Source: Parasphingorhabdus sp.
GTDB lineage: Bacteria; Pseudomonadota; Alphaproteobacteria; Sphingomonadales; Sphingomonadaceae
Assembly: GCA_030373505.1 (NCBI GenBank)
Contig: JAUCYS010000021.1
Span: forward strand, 1-43,307
Direction: 5' to 3'
Length of the DNA: 43,307 nucleotides
Shown: in pieces, positions 30,702 to 40,230 of the stretch
Layout: each line of letters begins with the position of its first letter
Numbering within the stretch: the stretch's first letter is position 1
Position numbers and translations under genes: made by a program
The notes under the pieces: model-generated
The model's database searches: none
What the model was told of the DNA's origin: nothing
What the model saw: only the letters and a program-made list of their open reading frames with translations

Positions 30702-31883
30702 TCAGCCCTGTTTGCGGGTCAGTTCCTTCATCGCATCGCCCAGCCCGTCTACGGTCAGCGGGTACATCCGGCCATTCATCAGTTCGCGGATGATTTTTAC
30801 GCTTTGTGAATAGCCCCATTGCTTTTCCGGTACGGGATTGAGCCAGGCCGCTGCGGGATAGGTGTTGGTCAGCCGCTGCATCCATGTCACCCCGGCTTCT
30901 TCGTTGAAATGTTCGACTGAACCGCCCGGGTGGGTGATCTCGTAAGGGCTCATCGAAGCATCGCCGACGAAGATCAGCTTATAATCGTGACCATATTTGT
31001 GCAGCACGTCCCAGGTGTTGGTCCGTTCCGAAAAACGGCGGCGATTGTCCTTCCACAGGCCCTCGTAAGGGCAGTTGTGGAAATAGAAGAACTCCAGATT
31101 CTTGAATTCCGATGTTGCCGCGCTGAACAGTTCCTCGCACAGCTTGATAAACGGATCCATCGACCCGCCAACATCCAGAAAAAGCAATAATTTCACGGCA
31201 TTATGCCGCTCCGGCCGCATATGGATGTCGAGCCAGCCCTGCTTGGCGGTGCCATTGATCGTGCGGTCGATATCAAGCTCGTCCGCGGCACCTTCACGAG
31301 CAAATTTGCGCAGGCGCCTGAGCGCCACCTTGATATTGCGGGTTCCCAGCAGCTTGGTGTTATCGAGATTCTGGAACTCGCGCTTGTCCCAGACCTTGAT
31401 CGCCTTTTTCTGGCCTCCTTCGCCACCGATACGGACGCCTTCGGGATTATAGCCGGAATTGCCGTAGGGCGAGGTGCCGCCGGTGCCGATCCATTTGTTG
31501 CCGCCTTCGTGCCGCTTTTCCTGTTCTGCGAGACGCTCCTTCAGCGTCTCCATGATCTCTTCCCAACTGCCGAGGGATTTGATCTTTTCCATTTCCTCCT
31601 CGGACAGATATTTCTCGGCGACCGCTTTCAGCCAGTCGAGCGGAATATCCTCTTCCTGGGTACCGTAGCTGGTTTCGATACCCTTGAAGACCTTCGAGAA
31701 AACCTGGTCGAAACGGTCCAGCAGGCCTTCATCCTTTACGAAGGTCGCGCGAGACAGATAATAGAATTCCTCAGGGCTGCGGCGGATAACGTCCTTTTCC
31801 AGCGCCTCGAGCAGGACCAGATGTTCCTTGAGAGAAGCCGAGATCCCTGCCGCCCTGAGTTCGTCCATGAAGTTAAAGAACAT
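30702..31883 (-). CDS. VWA domain protein, CoxE-like
   Basis: This is a 393-residue cytoplasmic protein of the CoxE/VWA family that works with MoxR-type AAA ATPases. The MIDAS motif is in LLLFLDVGGSMDPF (DxGxS), followed by conserved FYFHNCPYEGLW and FVGDASMSPYEI segments. The N-terminal part (MFFNFMDELRAAGISASLKE) is typical. Such pairs act as chaperones for enzyme maturation or metal insertion. No cox or mox genes are nearby, so the client is unknown. It lies 15 bases downstream of the MoxR gene in the same operon. Confidence 0.85.
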   Translation of the reverse strand: MFFNFMDELRAAGISASLKEHLVLLEALEKDVIRRSPEEFYYLSRATFVKDEGLLDRFDQVFSKVFKGIETSYGTQEEDIPLDWLKAVAEKYLSEEEMEKIKSLGSWEEIMETLKERLAEQEKRHEGGNKWIGTGGTSPYGNSGYNPEGVRIGGEGGQKKAIKVWDKREFQNLDNTKLLGTRNIKVALRRLRKFAREGAADELDIDRTINGTAKQGWLDIHMRPERHNAVKLLLFLDVGGSMDPFIKLCEELFSAATSEFKNLEFFYFHNCPYEGLWKDNRRRFSERTNTWDVLHKYGHDYKLIFVGDASMSPYEITHPGGSVEHFNEEAGVTWMQRLTNTYPAAAWLNPVPEKQWGYSQSVKIIRELMNGRMYPLTVDGLGDAMKELTRKQG

Positions 31884-31898
31884 CCTATCCGCCTTCGC

Positions 31899-32744
31899 TT
31901 AGCGCGCTTCCCGTTTCGCCATGAATGCCAGGCGTTCGAACAGCATCACGTCCTGCTCGTTCTTGAGCAGTGCACCGTGCAACGGCGGAATCGCCTTGCT
32001 CGAATCGCTCGACTGCAGGGCTTCCAGAGGCATGTCCTCGTTGAGAATCAGTTTCAGCCAGTCGAGCAACTCGCTGGTGCTCGGTTTTTTCTTGAGGCCG
32101 GGAACGTCGCGGACATCGTAGAAGATATCCATCGCCTTCTTGACCAATATGCCCTGGATATCGGGGAAATGGACGTTGATGATATCCTGCATCGTCTCCC
32201 GGTCGGGAAATTTGATATAGTGGAAGAAGCAGCGGCGCAGGAAGGCGTCGGGCAATTCCTTCTCGTTATTCGATGTGATGATCACGATCGGCCGTTCTGT
32301 GGCCTTGATCGTCTCCTTCGTCTCGTAGACATGGAATTCCATGCGATCAAGTTCCTGCAGCAGATCGTTGGGAAACTCGATGTCCGCCTTGTCGATTTCG
32401 TCGATCAGCAGAACGGGGAGTTCGGGAGCGGTAAATGCCTCCCACAATTTCCCCTTGCGGATATAGTTGGAAATATCATGGACGCGTTCGTCGCCGAGCT
32501 GGCCGTCGCGCAGACGGGCGACCGCATCATATTCATACAGGCCCTGATGCGCTTTGGTGGTGGACTTGACGTTCCATTCGATCAGCGGGGTGCCCATCGC
32601 CTTGGCTATTTCATAAGCCAGAACCGTCTTGCCCGTGCCGGGCTCACCCTTGACGAGCAGCGGGCGACGGAGAGTCATGGCAGCGTTGACAGCAACCTTC
32701 AGATCGTCGGTTGCAACATAGTCTTTGGTACCGTCAAAACGCAT
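31899..32744 (-). CDS. MoxR family AAA+ ATPase
   Basis: This is a 281-residue AAA+ ATPase. Walker A is LVKGEPGTGKTVLAYEIAKA, Walker B is VLLIDEIDKAD, sensor 1 is IVIITSNNEKELPDAF, and the arginine-finger region is LRRCFFHYIKFPD. The combination with a CoxE-like VWA gene immediately downstream is the usual MoxR/VWA module. It probably forms a hexamer that delivers energy for cofactor insertion or complex remodelling. The target cannot be read from context. It is first in a two-gene operon, with 106 bases of upstream space. Confidence 0.9.
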   Translation of the reverse strand: MRFDGTKDYVATDDLKVAVNAAMTLRRPLLVKGEPGTGKTVLAYEIAKAMGTPLIEWNVKSTTKAHQGLYEYDAVARLRDGQLGDERVHDISNYIRKGKLWEAFTAPELPVLLIDEIDKADIEFPNDLLQELDRMEFHVYETKETIKATERPIVIITSNNEKELPDAFLRRCFFHYIKFPDRETMQDIINVHFPDIQGILVKKAMDIFYDVRDVPGLKKKPSTSELLDWLKLILNEDMPLEALQSSDSSKAIPPLHGALLKNEQDVMLFERLAFMAKREAR

Positions 32745-32850
32745 GATTTTCTATTCCTTGCCGTGAACGTCAAAGCAAAGGCGATAGGGAAATCTGACAT
32801 TCCAGGCAAGTTAATCATTTAGTTAAGTTTTGCGGCGGCGACGGATGGGC

Positions 32851-33555
32851 CTAGCGGGAAAGGCGGGTATTCCGGCGAGCTTCCAGGAGCTGCCACAGGC
32901 CGCGATGCTGATTCAGCAGCTGTTCCCGACCGAAATTCAGGGCCCTTTCCAGAGCGGACGTCGTGGCCAGCCGGCTATGGAGATCTGCGGTCTCTTCAAT
33001 GGTTGGCAGGATCGATGCTCTGGCTTCGACGCCGACCCGCAAGGCAATCCGTTCCAGGATATTTCTGATGAAATGCCAGTCCGCAGCCAGCGCAATGGCA
33101 GCGCCGATCGCACAGCCGCTGCGGTCCGACTGGGACAGCATTTCCAGAGCCTTGCGCTGGCCGAGAACAGCGGCGTTGCTCTGGTCGTCCGTGCTGACGC
33201 CTGTGATCGGGCCCGCTGCGACCGTAAGCTTGGTCAGAAATGCGCGTTCGGCTGCAAAACCCTCGGTCGCCTGCAACAGCCATTCCCGCGCGGCATCTTC
33301 CGTGGTTTTGGTGGCGGCATGATCGATAACGCCGGGGTGGCGGCCGTGCAATGTGCACAGGAAATGCGCGATGTCGGCCATATCCGCACCGGACAGCAGC
33401 GAAAAATCCTCGGCGATCAGCCGGACATAGGGCGCGGTATCGCTGCCAAATGTCGCAACCTGTCCAACGAAGCCCGGCTGCGTTACGAGTTGTGCGTTCT
33501 GTCCTAGCATCGCGTTTCGATATCCCGAATTTGATTGCGAAGATGCACTGATCAT
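32851..33555 (-). CDS. Hypothetical protein, 234 residues
   Basis: I do not recognise this protein. It is mostly helical, soluble and without a signal peptide, and contains segments such as DIAHFLCTLHGRHPGVIDHA and ALAADWHFIRNILERIALRVG. The first residues (MISASSQSNSGYRNAML) are low in complexity, and the true start could be the ATG at MLGQNAQ. Codon use matches the neighbours, so it is probably an old chromosomal gene shared by relatives. It lies between rpoD (upstream) and the MoxR operon on the same strand. Confidence 0.65.
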   Translation of the reverse strand: MISASSQSNSGYRNAMLGQNAQLVTQPGFVGQVATFGSDTAPYVRLIAEDFSLLSGADMADIAHFLCTLHGRHPGVIDHAATKTTEDAAREWLLQATEGFAAERAFLTKLTVAAGPITGVSTDDQSNAAVLGQRKALEMLSQSDRSGCAIGAAIALAADWHFIRNILERIALRVGVEARASILPTIEETADLHSRLATTSALERALNFGREQLLNQHRGLWQLLEARRNTRLSR

Positions 33556-33652
33556 CTTCGCCGAGATTCGAACATACTACCGATAGCTAAAGAGTCGGTT
33601 TACCGCCTGTTAAGGATTTGCAAACCATAGCAACTCGCCGTGCAGCAGACGA

Positions 33653-35662
<2,010 letters not shown>

Positions 35663-35685
35663 TGGCTCAGGCCCCTAATTTAAAA

Positions 35686-37554
35686 CTACACTGTGTCGTC
35701 GATCTGGGTCAGTTCGACCAACCGCTCGTGAAATAACTGCTTCGCTTTGCGAAGGCGCTGCTGCTCGGCATAACTTTCTTCCGTAAGATCGTCCTGCACG
35801 CGCCGTGTTGCCTCCGCGAGAGCCGCTTCCAGTCCGGGACGCGCCGTCACCACCTTGATCGCTTCCGCCAAATCCCGATGCGCCCTTTCGATCAAAAGCG
35901 AAGGGGCATCGTCTGGCAGTTTGCGGTTGAAAGTGAAATTCAGCGCATCGGCCCGTAACAGCCCTTTTGCGACATTATAACAATCTGTCTTCTCCAATAT
36001 GGTAAGAAGGCCGTGCATATCAAGCGTTTCTTTGCTCATCGCGGCATTGATCAATTCGCCGAGCAAGGCCTGCAACTGCGAATCGGCAAGCTTCATTGCG
36101 CTGAGCTCTTCAAAATGGCCGGAAATCTGCCCTGGATGCCGGATCAGTCCGCCCAAAATGCCCTTGGCAATCTGCAGGTCATAACCCTCGATCAAAAAGC
36201 TCCGGGTGTCCTCCGTCGGCTGGTAGGAGACAAATTTCGAGGAGAATTTGCGGTTGGAATTCTGAAAGCTTCGCCCTTCGGAGCGATTATCCTTTTTGGT
36301 GAAGAATGCGGCCTGATAGCGGTCATCAAAGGCTTGGCGATAGTGGCGCGCGATGTCCTGATCGGCGATATCCCCGACATGATCGGCGAGACGTTTCTTG
36401 AGCCCGGCCTTGGACTCCGGCGTATTCAGCGGTTCCGCATCATATTCGACCTGCCAGATCTTGTCGTCGAGCATCTGTGGTTTCGCGATCAGCGTGGCGA
36501 AGGCATGGGCTCCCTCGGAACGGATCAGGTCGTCCGGATCCTGGCCGGCGGGCAGCGAGACGAAGTTGAGGCTGTGGGCAGGGCGCAGGATCGGCAGCGC
36601 GCGAAGGGCAGCGCGCATCGCAGCCTTTTGACCCGCGCTGTCGCCGTCGAAACAGAGGATCGGGGATTCGACCATTTTCCAGATCCGCTCGATCTGATGC
36701 TCGGTCAGCGCCGTGCCGAGCGGCGCCACGACGTCGGCGAAGCCGGCCTGGGCAAGGGCGATGGCATCCATATAGCCCTCGACCACCAGCACGCGACCGG
36801 TCTGGCGCGAAGCGGGCGAGGCCTTGTCGAGATTGTAGAGAGTGCGGCCCTTGTCGAACAAGGGCGTATCGGGGGAGTTGAGATATTTGGGCTCGCCATC
36901 CCCGAGAATTCGGCCACCGAATGCAATCACCCGGCCGCGCGGATCGCGGATCGGGATCATCAGCCGGCCGCGGAACCGGTCATAGGGCTCCTTGTCGTCG
37001 ACCTTGATCAGCAGGCCGGCCTCGATCAGCTGGTCGAGGCCGTGACCGGAAAGCGCGTCCTTGAGCCGGCCGCGCGAATCCGGAGCAAAGCCGAAGCCGA
37101 ACTCGCGGATGGTTTTCTCCGAGATGCCGCGGTTTTTGAGATAGTCCCGCGCATGGGCGCCCTCGACGCCGTTGAACTGGGTGACGAACCAGTCCTGGGC
37201 GGCGGCCATCACGTCGTGCAAAGTGGCGCGCACTTCCTGCCGCTGCGCCGCGCGCGGATCGGGGGCAGGGACGTCCATCTGCGCTTCGGCGGCCAGATCC
37301 TTGACCGCGTCCATGAAACCGAGACCGCGCTGTTCGGTCATCCAGCTGATCGCATCGCCATGGGCGCCGCAGCCGAAGCAATGGTAGAAGCCCTTTTCGT
37401 CGTTGATCGTGAAGCTGGGCGTCTTCTCGTTATGGAACGGGCAGCAGGCCTTATATTCGCGGCCCGCCTTCTGCACCTTCACCGTCCGCCCGATCAGCGT
37501 CGACAGCGTGATCCGCGATCGCAGCTGTTCGAGCCATTGCGGGGAGAGGGTCAT
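35686..37554 (-). CDS. dnaG: DnaG primase
   Basis: This is a 622-residue replication primase. The N-terminal zinc finger is CHC2 type (C38, H41, C59, C62, within CCPFHNEKTPSF and YHCFGCGAHGD). The TOPRIM domain shows VLVVEGYMDAIALAQAGF and LCFDGDSAGQKAAMRAAL. The C-terminal helicase-binding region is present. The ATG at 37554 overlaps the stop of the DUF559 gene (ATGA). Its only good Shine-Dalgarno, GGAGG at 37566-37562 with 7-base spacing, lies within the palindromic repeat of the upstream cassette and inside its hairpin stem. Translation is therefore probably coupled to the DUF559 frame. Confidence 0.97.
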   Translation of the reverse strand: MTLSPQWLEQLRSRITLSTLIGRTVKVQKAGREYKACCPFHNEKTPSFTINDEKGFYHCFGCGAHGDAISWMTEQRGLGFMDAVKDLAAEAQMDVPAPDPRAAQRQEVRATLHDVMAAAQDWFVTQFNGVEGAHARDYLKNRGISEKTIREFGFGFAPDSRGRLKDALSGHGLDQLIEAGLLIKVDDKEPYDRFRGRLMIPIRDPRGRVIAFGGRILGDGEPKYLNSPDTPLFDKGRTLYNLDKASPASRQTGRVLVVEGYMDAIALAQAGFADVVAPLGTALTEHQIERIWKMVESPILCFDGDSAGQKAAMRAALRALPILRPAHSLNFVSLPAGQDPDDLIRSEGAHAFATLIAKPQMLDDKIWQVEYDAEPLNTPESKAGLKKRLADHVGDIADQDIARHYRQAFDDRYQAAFFTKKDNRSEGRSFQNSNRKFSSKFVSYQPTEDTRSFLIEGYDLQIAKGILGGLIRHPGQISGHFEELSAMKLADSQLQALLGELINAAMSKETLDMHGLLTILEKTDCYNVAKGLLRADALNFTFNRKLPDDAPSLLIERAHRDLAEAIKVVTARPGLEAALAEATRRVQDDLTEESYAEQQRLRKAKQLFHERLVELTQIDDTV

Positions 37555-37940
37555 TGATCCCCCTCCCGCCTGCGGGAGGGGTTAGGGGTGGGGATAGCGG
37601 CGATGGCCAGTTCAATCTGATGGATCACGCCTTCCACATTGTTCAAAACATCCTGATTTGTGAATCTAACCACCTTGTACCCATGCTCGACGAGGTCCTG
37701 GGTTCGCTTGGCATCATCGGCTTGTCGCGTTTCATGCGAATATCCATCAATTTCGATGATCAGTCGCAGTTCCCGGCAGAGGAAGTCGGCATAATAAGGA
37801 CCTATGGGCATTTGCCGGCTGAATTTCCGGCCACAGACTTGTCTTTTGGACAGATATTTCCAGAGTTCGCGTTCAGCGGGCGTGGCTGCATTGCGTAGCG
37901 ATCTGGCGCGGCTGGTATTTCTTTTCCTGAAAACTACCAC
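37551..37940 (-). CDS. DUF559 family Vsr-like nuclease
   Basis: This is a 129-residue protein of the DUF559 family, related in fold to the very-short-patch-repair endonuclease Vsr (PD-(D/E)xK type). The core reads KFSRQMPIGPYYADFLC and LRLIIEIDGYSHE, giving D52, E63, D65 and H69 as likely catalytic residues. VVRFTNQDVLNNVEGV follows. The activity and substrate of the family are not established. The last dozen residues (PTPNPSRRREGDQ) are encoded by the left inverted repeat. The start is 18 bases inside the right repeat. The gene sits between yqeY and dnaG on the same strand, and its TGA overlaps the dnaG ATG. Confidence 0.85.
   Translation of the reverse strand: MVVFRKRNTSRARSLRNAATPAERELWKYLSKRQVCGRKFSRQMPIGPYYADFLCRELRLIIEIDGYSHETRQADDAKRTQDLVEHGYKVVRFTNQDVLNNVEGVIHQIELAIAAIPTPNPSRRREGDQ
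37557..37592. repeat. Left palindromic inverted repeat of the DUF559 cassette
   Basis: This 36-base unit matches the reverse complement of 37958-37993 at 34 positions; the differences are at 37582 and 37583. It contains an internal palindrome (CCCCTCCCGC / GCGGGAGGGG) followed by a GGGGTGGG tail. It begins 3 bases from the dnaG start codon. Confidence 0.85.
37559..37581 (-). promoter_or_regulatory. Hairpin that hides the dnaG Shine-Dalgarno
   Basis: On the minus-strand transcript CCCCTCCCGC pairs with GCGGGAGGGG, a 10-bp GC-rich stem with a 2-base apex (in practice a slightly larger loop). The GGAGG in the 3' arm is the ribosome binding site of dnaG, 7 bases before its ATG. A free ribosome could not reach it unless the stem is opened. 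Translation of the DUF559 gene runs through this stem and would open it. Confidence 0.6.
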
Positions 37941-37957
37941 TTTGATCTCTTTTCGGT

Positions 37958-37993
37958 CCCACCCCTTGCCCCTCCCGCAGGCGGGAGGGGGAT
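37958..37993. repeat. Right palindromic inverted repeat of the DUF559 cassette
   Basis: This is the inverted copy of 37557-37592. CCCACCCC comes first, then the 10-base stem at 37969-37978 and 37981-37990. It ends 3 bases before the yqeY stop codon and lies 18 bases upstream of the DUF559 start. Confidence 0.85.
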
Positions 37994-37995
37994 AT

Positions 37996-38448
37996 TCACG
38001 AAAGCGCCGCCTTTACCAGGGCGCTGGCCTTGCTCATGTCGATTTCGGTGCCGTGGCGTTTCTTGAGTTCGCCCATCACCCGGCCCATGTCCTTCATGCC
38101 GTCGGCGCCGAGTTCGGTCTTGATGCCGTCGATCAGCGCAGCGGTTTCCGCGTCGCTCAGCTGGGCGGGGAGGAATTCCTCGATCACCGCCAGTTCCTTT
38201 TGCTCTGCCGCGGCCAGTTCGGCGCGGCCGCCGCTTTCGAACATGTCGATCGACTCGCGGCGCTGTTTGGCCATTTTCTGCAGGACATCGATCAGGATCG
38301 CGTCTTCGTCGCGCGCATCGTCCTTGGTGCGCAGTTCGATGTCCTTGTCCTTGAACTTCGCCAGGATCGAGCGTGTGGCGGCGGTACGGTCCTTGTCACC
38401 GGCTTTCATGGCGGCAATTTGCGCGGCTTTCACGGTCTCGCGAATCAT
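37996..38448 (-). CDS. GatB/YqeY domain protein
   Basis: This is a 150-residue stand-alone YqeY protein, homologous to the C-terminal tail of the amidotransferase subunit GatB. I chose the ATG at 38448 (MIRETVKAAQIAAMKAG), which has GAGGA 7 bases upstream. The ATGs at 38460 and 38484 give longer forms. Typical blocks are IDVLQKMAKQRRESIDMFES and QLSDAETAALIDGIKTELGA. The role is not well defined; tRNA binding is assumed from the fold. It is first in the yqeY-DUF559-dnaG-rpoD series and divergent from carA. Confidence 0.9.
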   Translation of the reverse strand: MIRETVKAAQIAAMKAGDKDRTAATRSILAKFKDKDIELRTKDDARDEDAILIDVLQKMAKQRRESIDMFESGGRAELAAAEQKELAVIEEFLPAQLSDAETAALIDGIKTELGADGMKDMGRVMGELKKRHGTEIDMSKASALVKAALS

Positions 38449-38510
38449 GGCATTCCTCATATTTTTGGAGTAAGCGACCACCATAGCGGGAAGATAATTA
38501 TTTTCATAGA

Positions 38511-38539
38511 TTGTGGCGCCAGAAATCTGGTTCTAGGTC
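38511..38539 (+). promoter_or_regulatory. Possible promoter of carA
   Basis: TTGTGG at 38511-38516 and TAGGTC at 38534-38539 have a 17-base spacer. The -10 box ends 42 bases before the carA ATG. A small CCAGA/TCTGG dyad lies in the spacer. The -35 box is good and the -10 box is weak. Confidence 0.35.
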
Positions 38540-38581
38540 CCATGAAATTTTGCGCCCACGCCAGCCCCAAAGGAACAGCCC

Positions 38582-39856
38582 ATGACCAATGCCCATCATC
38601 CCGACGCTCCCGAGGGTGCAACAGGGATATTGGTGTTGGCCGATGGCACGATCGTCTGGGGCAGGGGCTTTGGCGCGACCGGCTCGGCGGTGGGCGAGGT
38701 CTGCTTCAACACCGCGATGACCGGATATCAGGAAGTGATGACCGACCCGAGCTATGCCGGGCAGATCGTGACCTTCACCTTTCCCCATATCGGCAATGTC
38801 GGGACCAATGACGAGGATGTCGAGGCGGATAGCCCGCATGCCTTGGGCTGTATCGTCCGCGAGGATATTACCGCCCCGTCCAATTTTCGTGACCAGAAGC
38901 CGTTTGACCAGTGGATGGCGGAAAATGGCCGGATCGGCATTTCCGGTGTCGATACAAGGGCCTTGACGCGGCGGATCCGGGAAGCGGGAGCGCCCAATGC
39001 GGTGATCGCTTATGATCCCGACGGCCGGTTCGATATCGACGATCTGCTCGCCAAGGCGCGGGCCTGGGCAGGGCTGGAAGGCATGGATCTGGCCAAGGAT
39101 GTGACCGGCCATCAGACGCAGCTGTGGGAGAAGGGTGGCACCTGGCGGCTGGGTCATGGTTATGAGGCGATGGAAGAATTGGAGGCATCTTCTGCTTTGT
39201 CGGGGGCAGGTCTCTCGACTTCGCTCGAGACGAACGGGGGGGATCCAAAGTTCGTCAAAGTTCGGGCCAATGTGCGTCCTCATGTCGTGGCCATTGATTA
39301 TGGCGCGAAGCGCAATATCTTCAGAAATCTTGTGAAGGCTGGTGCGAAAGTTACTGTTGTTCCTGCCAAAACTTCATTCGATGAAATCATGGCATTGAAG
39401 CCGGCAGGCGTCTTTCTGTCCAACGGCCCCGGCGATCCGGCGGCGACCGGCGAATATGCGGTGCCGGTGATCCGGCAGCTGCTGGAGGCGGATATGCCGC
39501 TGTTCGGTATCTGTCTGGGCCACCAGATGCTGGCGCTGGCGGCGGGCGCGAAGACGGTCAAGATGCACCAGGGCCATCGCGGCGCCAACCATCCGGTGCA
39601 GCGGATCGGCGGCGGCTGGGACAAGACCGAGGGGCTGGTCGAGATCACCAGCATGAACCACGGCTTTGCGGTCGACGGTGATACATTGCCCGACAATGTG
39701 CGCGAAACCCACAAGAGCCTGTTCGACGGCAGCAATTGCGGCATCGAGATCATCGGCAAGCGCGCCTTTGGCGTGCAATATCATCCCGAGGCCAGTCCGG
39801 GGCCGCAGGACAGTTTTTATCTGTTTGAGAAATTTGTCGGGGGGCTCGGCCGATGA
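38582..39856 (+). CDS. carA: CarA, carbamoyl-phosphate synthase small subunit
   Basis: CarA hydrolyses glutamine and passes ammonia to CarB for carbamoyl phosphate, the precursor of arginine and pyrimidines. The class I glutaminase domain shows VFLSNGPGDP, the nucleophile elbow LFGICLGHQMLALAAG, and FGVQYHPEASPGPQDS with the catalytic His and Glu. It has 424 residues, longer than the usual 380-400. The excess comes from a segment at about residues 200-222 (ALSGAGLSTSLETNGG) between the N-terminal domain and VRPHVVAIDYGAKRNI. That segment is encoded by a palindromic repeat at 39204-39240. The frame stays open, so the enzyme is probably functional. Its stop overlaps the rraB-like start. Confidence 0.96.
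   Translation: MTNAHHPDAPEGATGILVLADGTIVWGRGFGATGSAVGEVCFNTAMTGYQEVMTDPSYAGQIVTFTFPHIGNVGTNDEDVEADSPHALGCIVREDITAPSNFRDQKPFDQWMAENGRIGISGVDTRALTRRIREAGAPNAVIAYDPDGRFDIDDLLAKARAWAGLEGMDLAKDVTGHQTQLWEKGGTWRLGHGYEAMEELEASSALSGAGLSTSLETNGGDPKFVKVRANVRPHVVAIDYGAKRNIFRNLVKAGAKVTVVPAKTSFDEIMALKPAGVFLSNGPGDPAATGEYAVPVIRQLLEADMPLFGICLGHQMLALAAGAKTVKMHQGHRGANHPVQRIGGGWDKTEGLVEITSMNHGFAVDGDTLPDNVRETHKSLFDGSNCGIEIIGKRAFGVQYHPEASPGPQDSFYLFEKFVGGLGR
39204..39240. repeat. Palindromic element inside the carA coding region
   Basis: The core TCTCGACTTCGCTCGAGA with flanking G-rich ends (GGGGCAG before, CGAACGGGGG after) forms a TCTCGA/TCGAGA hairpin. The sequence resembles intergenic palindromic repeats found in many sphingomonad genomes. 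Here it is read in frame as GLSTSLETNGG in the inter-domain linker of CarA. Confidence 0.65.
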
Positions 39857-40230
39857 GCGGCCCGATTGATCCTGCACATCTTGCCGAAGAATGGGCAATT
39901 GATGACGAAATCCTGCAGAATATGGCAGCGGGCGGCGATTTGTCGCATGTTGTGCGCGAAATTAATGTGCAATTTGTCGGCGCGGTTGCCGATCTCAACA
40001 AGCTGAAGAATGATGCGGCGAAATGGGGCTTTCGCTCGGCTTTGGTGACCAATGAGGATGACGAGTGGGTGATCGAGCTGCAGACCGATCTCGACACGAA
40101 GCGCGACACGATCCGCGAGCTGACCCGCAAATGTCTCGAGATCGAAAGCGAATATGATATCGACCATGATGGCTGGGGCTGTTTTGCCTGCAACGAGAAT
40201 GGCGAGATTTCTGATGAGAACCCGGCGTGA
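39853..40230 (+). CDS. RraB-like ribonuclease E inhibitor family protein
   Basis: This is a 125-residue acidic cytoplasmic protein. DDEILQNMAAGGDLSHVVREI and AKWGFRSALVTNEDDEWVIE, and the closing EYDIDHDGWGCF, follow the RraB pattern, in which a DGWG-type end is characteristic. RraB proteins bind RNase E and alter mRNA decay in gamma-proteobacteria; the role in this lineage is inferred from family membership only. It overlaps carA by 4 bases (ATGA), so it is translationally coupled to the car operon. Confidence 0.78.
   Translation: MSGPIDPAHLAEEWAIDDEILQNMAAGGDLSHVVREINVQFVGAVADLNKLKNDAAKWGFRSALVTNEDDEWVIELQTDLDTKRDTIRELTRKCLEIESEYDIDHDGWGCFACNENGEISDENPA

Larger units (their letters stand above)
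37557..37993 (-). mobile_element. Putative DUF559-palindrome cassette
   Basis: The 437-base unit has a 36-base inverted repeat at each end and one gene, a Vsr-like nuclease. It fills the whole interval between yqeY and dnaG, two genes commonly adjacent in alphaproteobacteria. No transposase and no clear target duplication are seen. The arrangement resembles REP/RAYT elements, in which a small enzyme gene is flanked by inverted REP palindromes, but with a DUF559 enzyme in place of the RAYT. Mobility is inferred. Confidence 0.55.

Noticed and set aside
33599..33613. TTTA-N7-TTAA, similar to a CtrA site, upstream of the 234-residue hypothetical gene
   Set aside because: One base differs from the consensus in the left half and A+T words of this size occur by chance. 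A TTAA-N8-TTAA at 32811-32826 has the wrong spacing.
37551..37993. Reading the DUF559 locus as a Vsr mismatch-repair gene of a restriction-modification system
   Set aside because: No methyltransferase is encoded nearby, and the sequence follows the DUF559 pattern with flanking palindromes, not the Vsr pattern.
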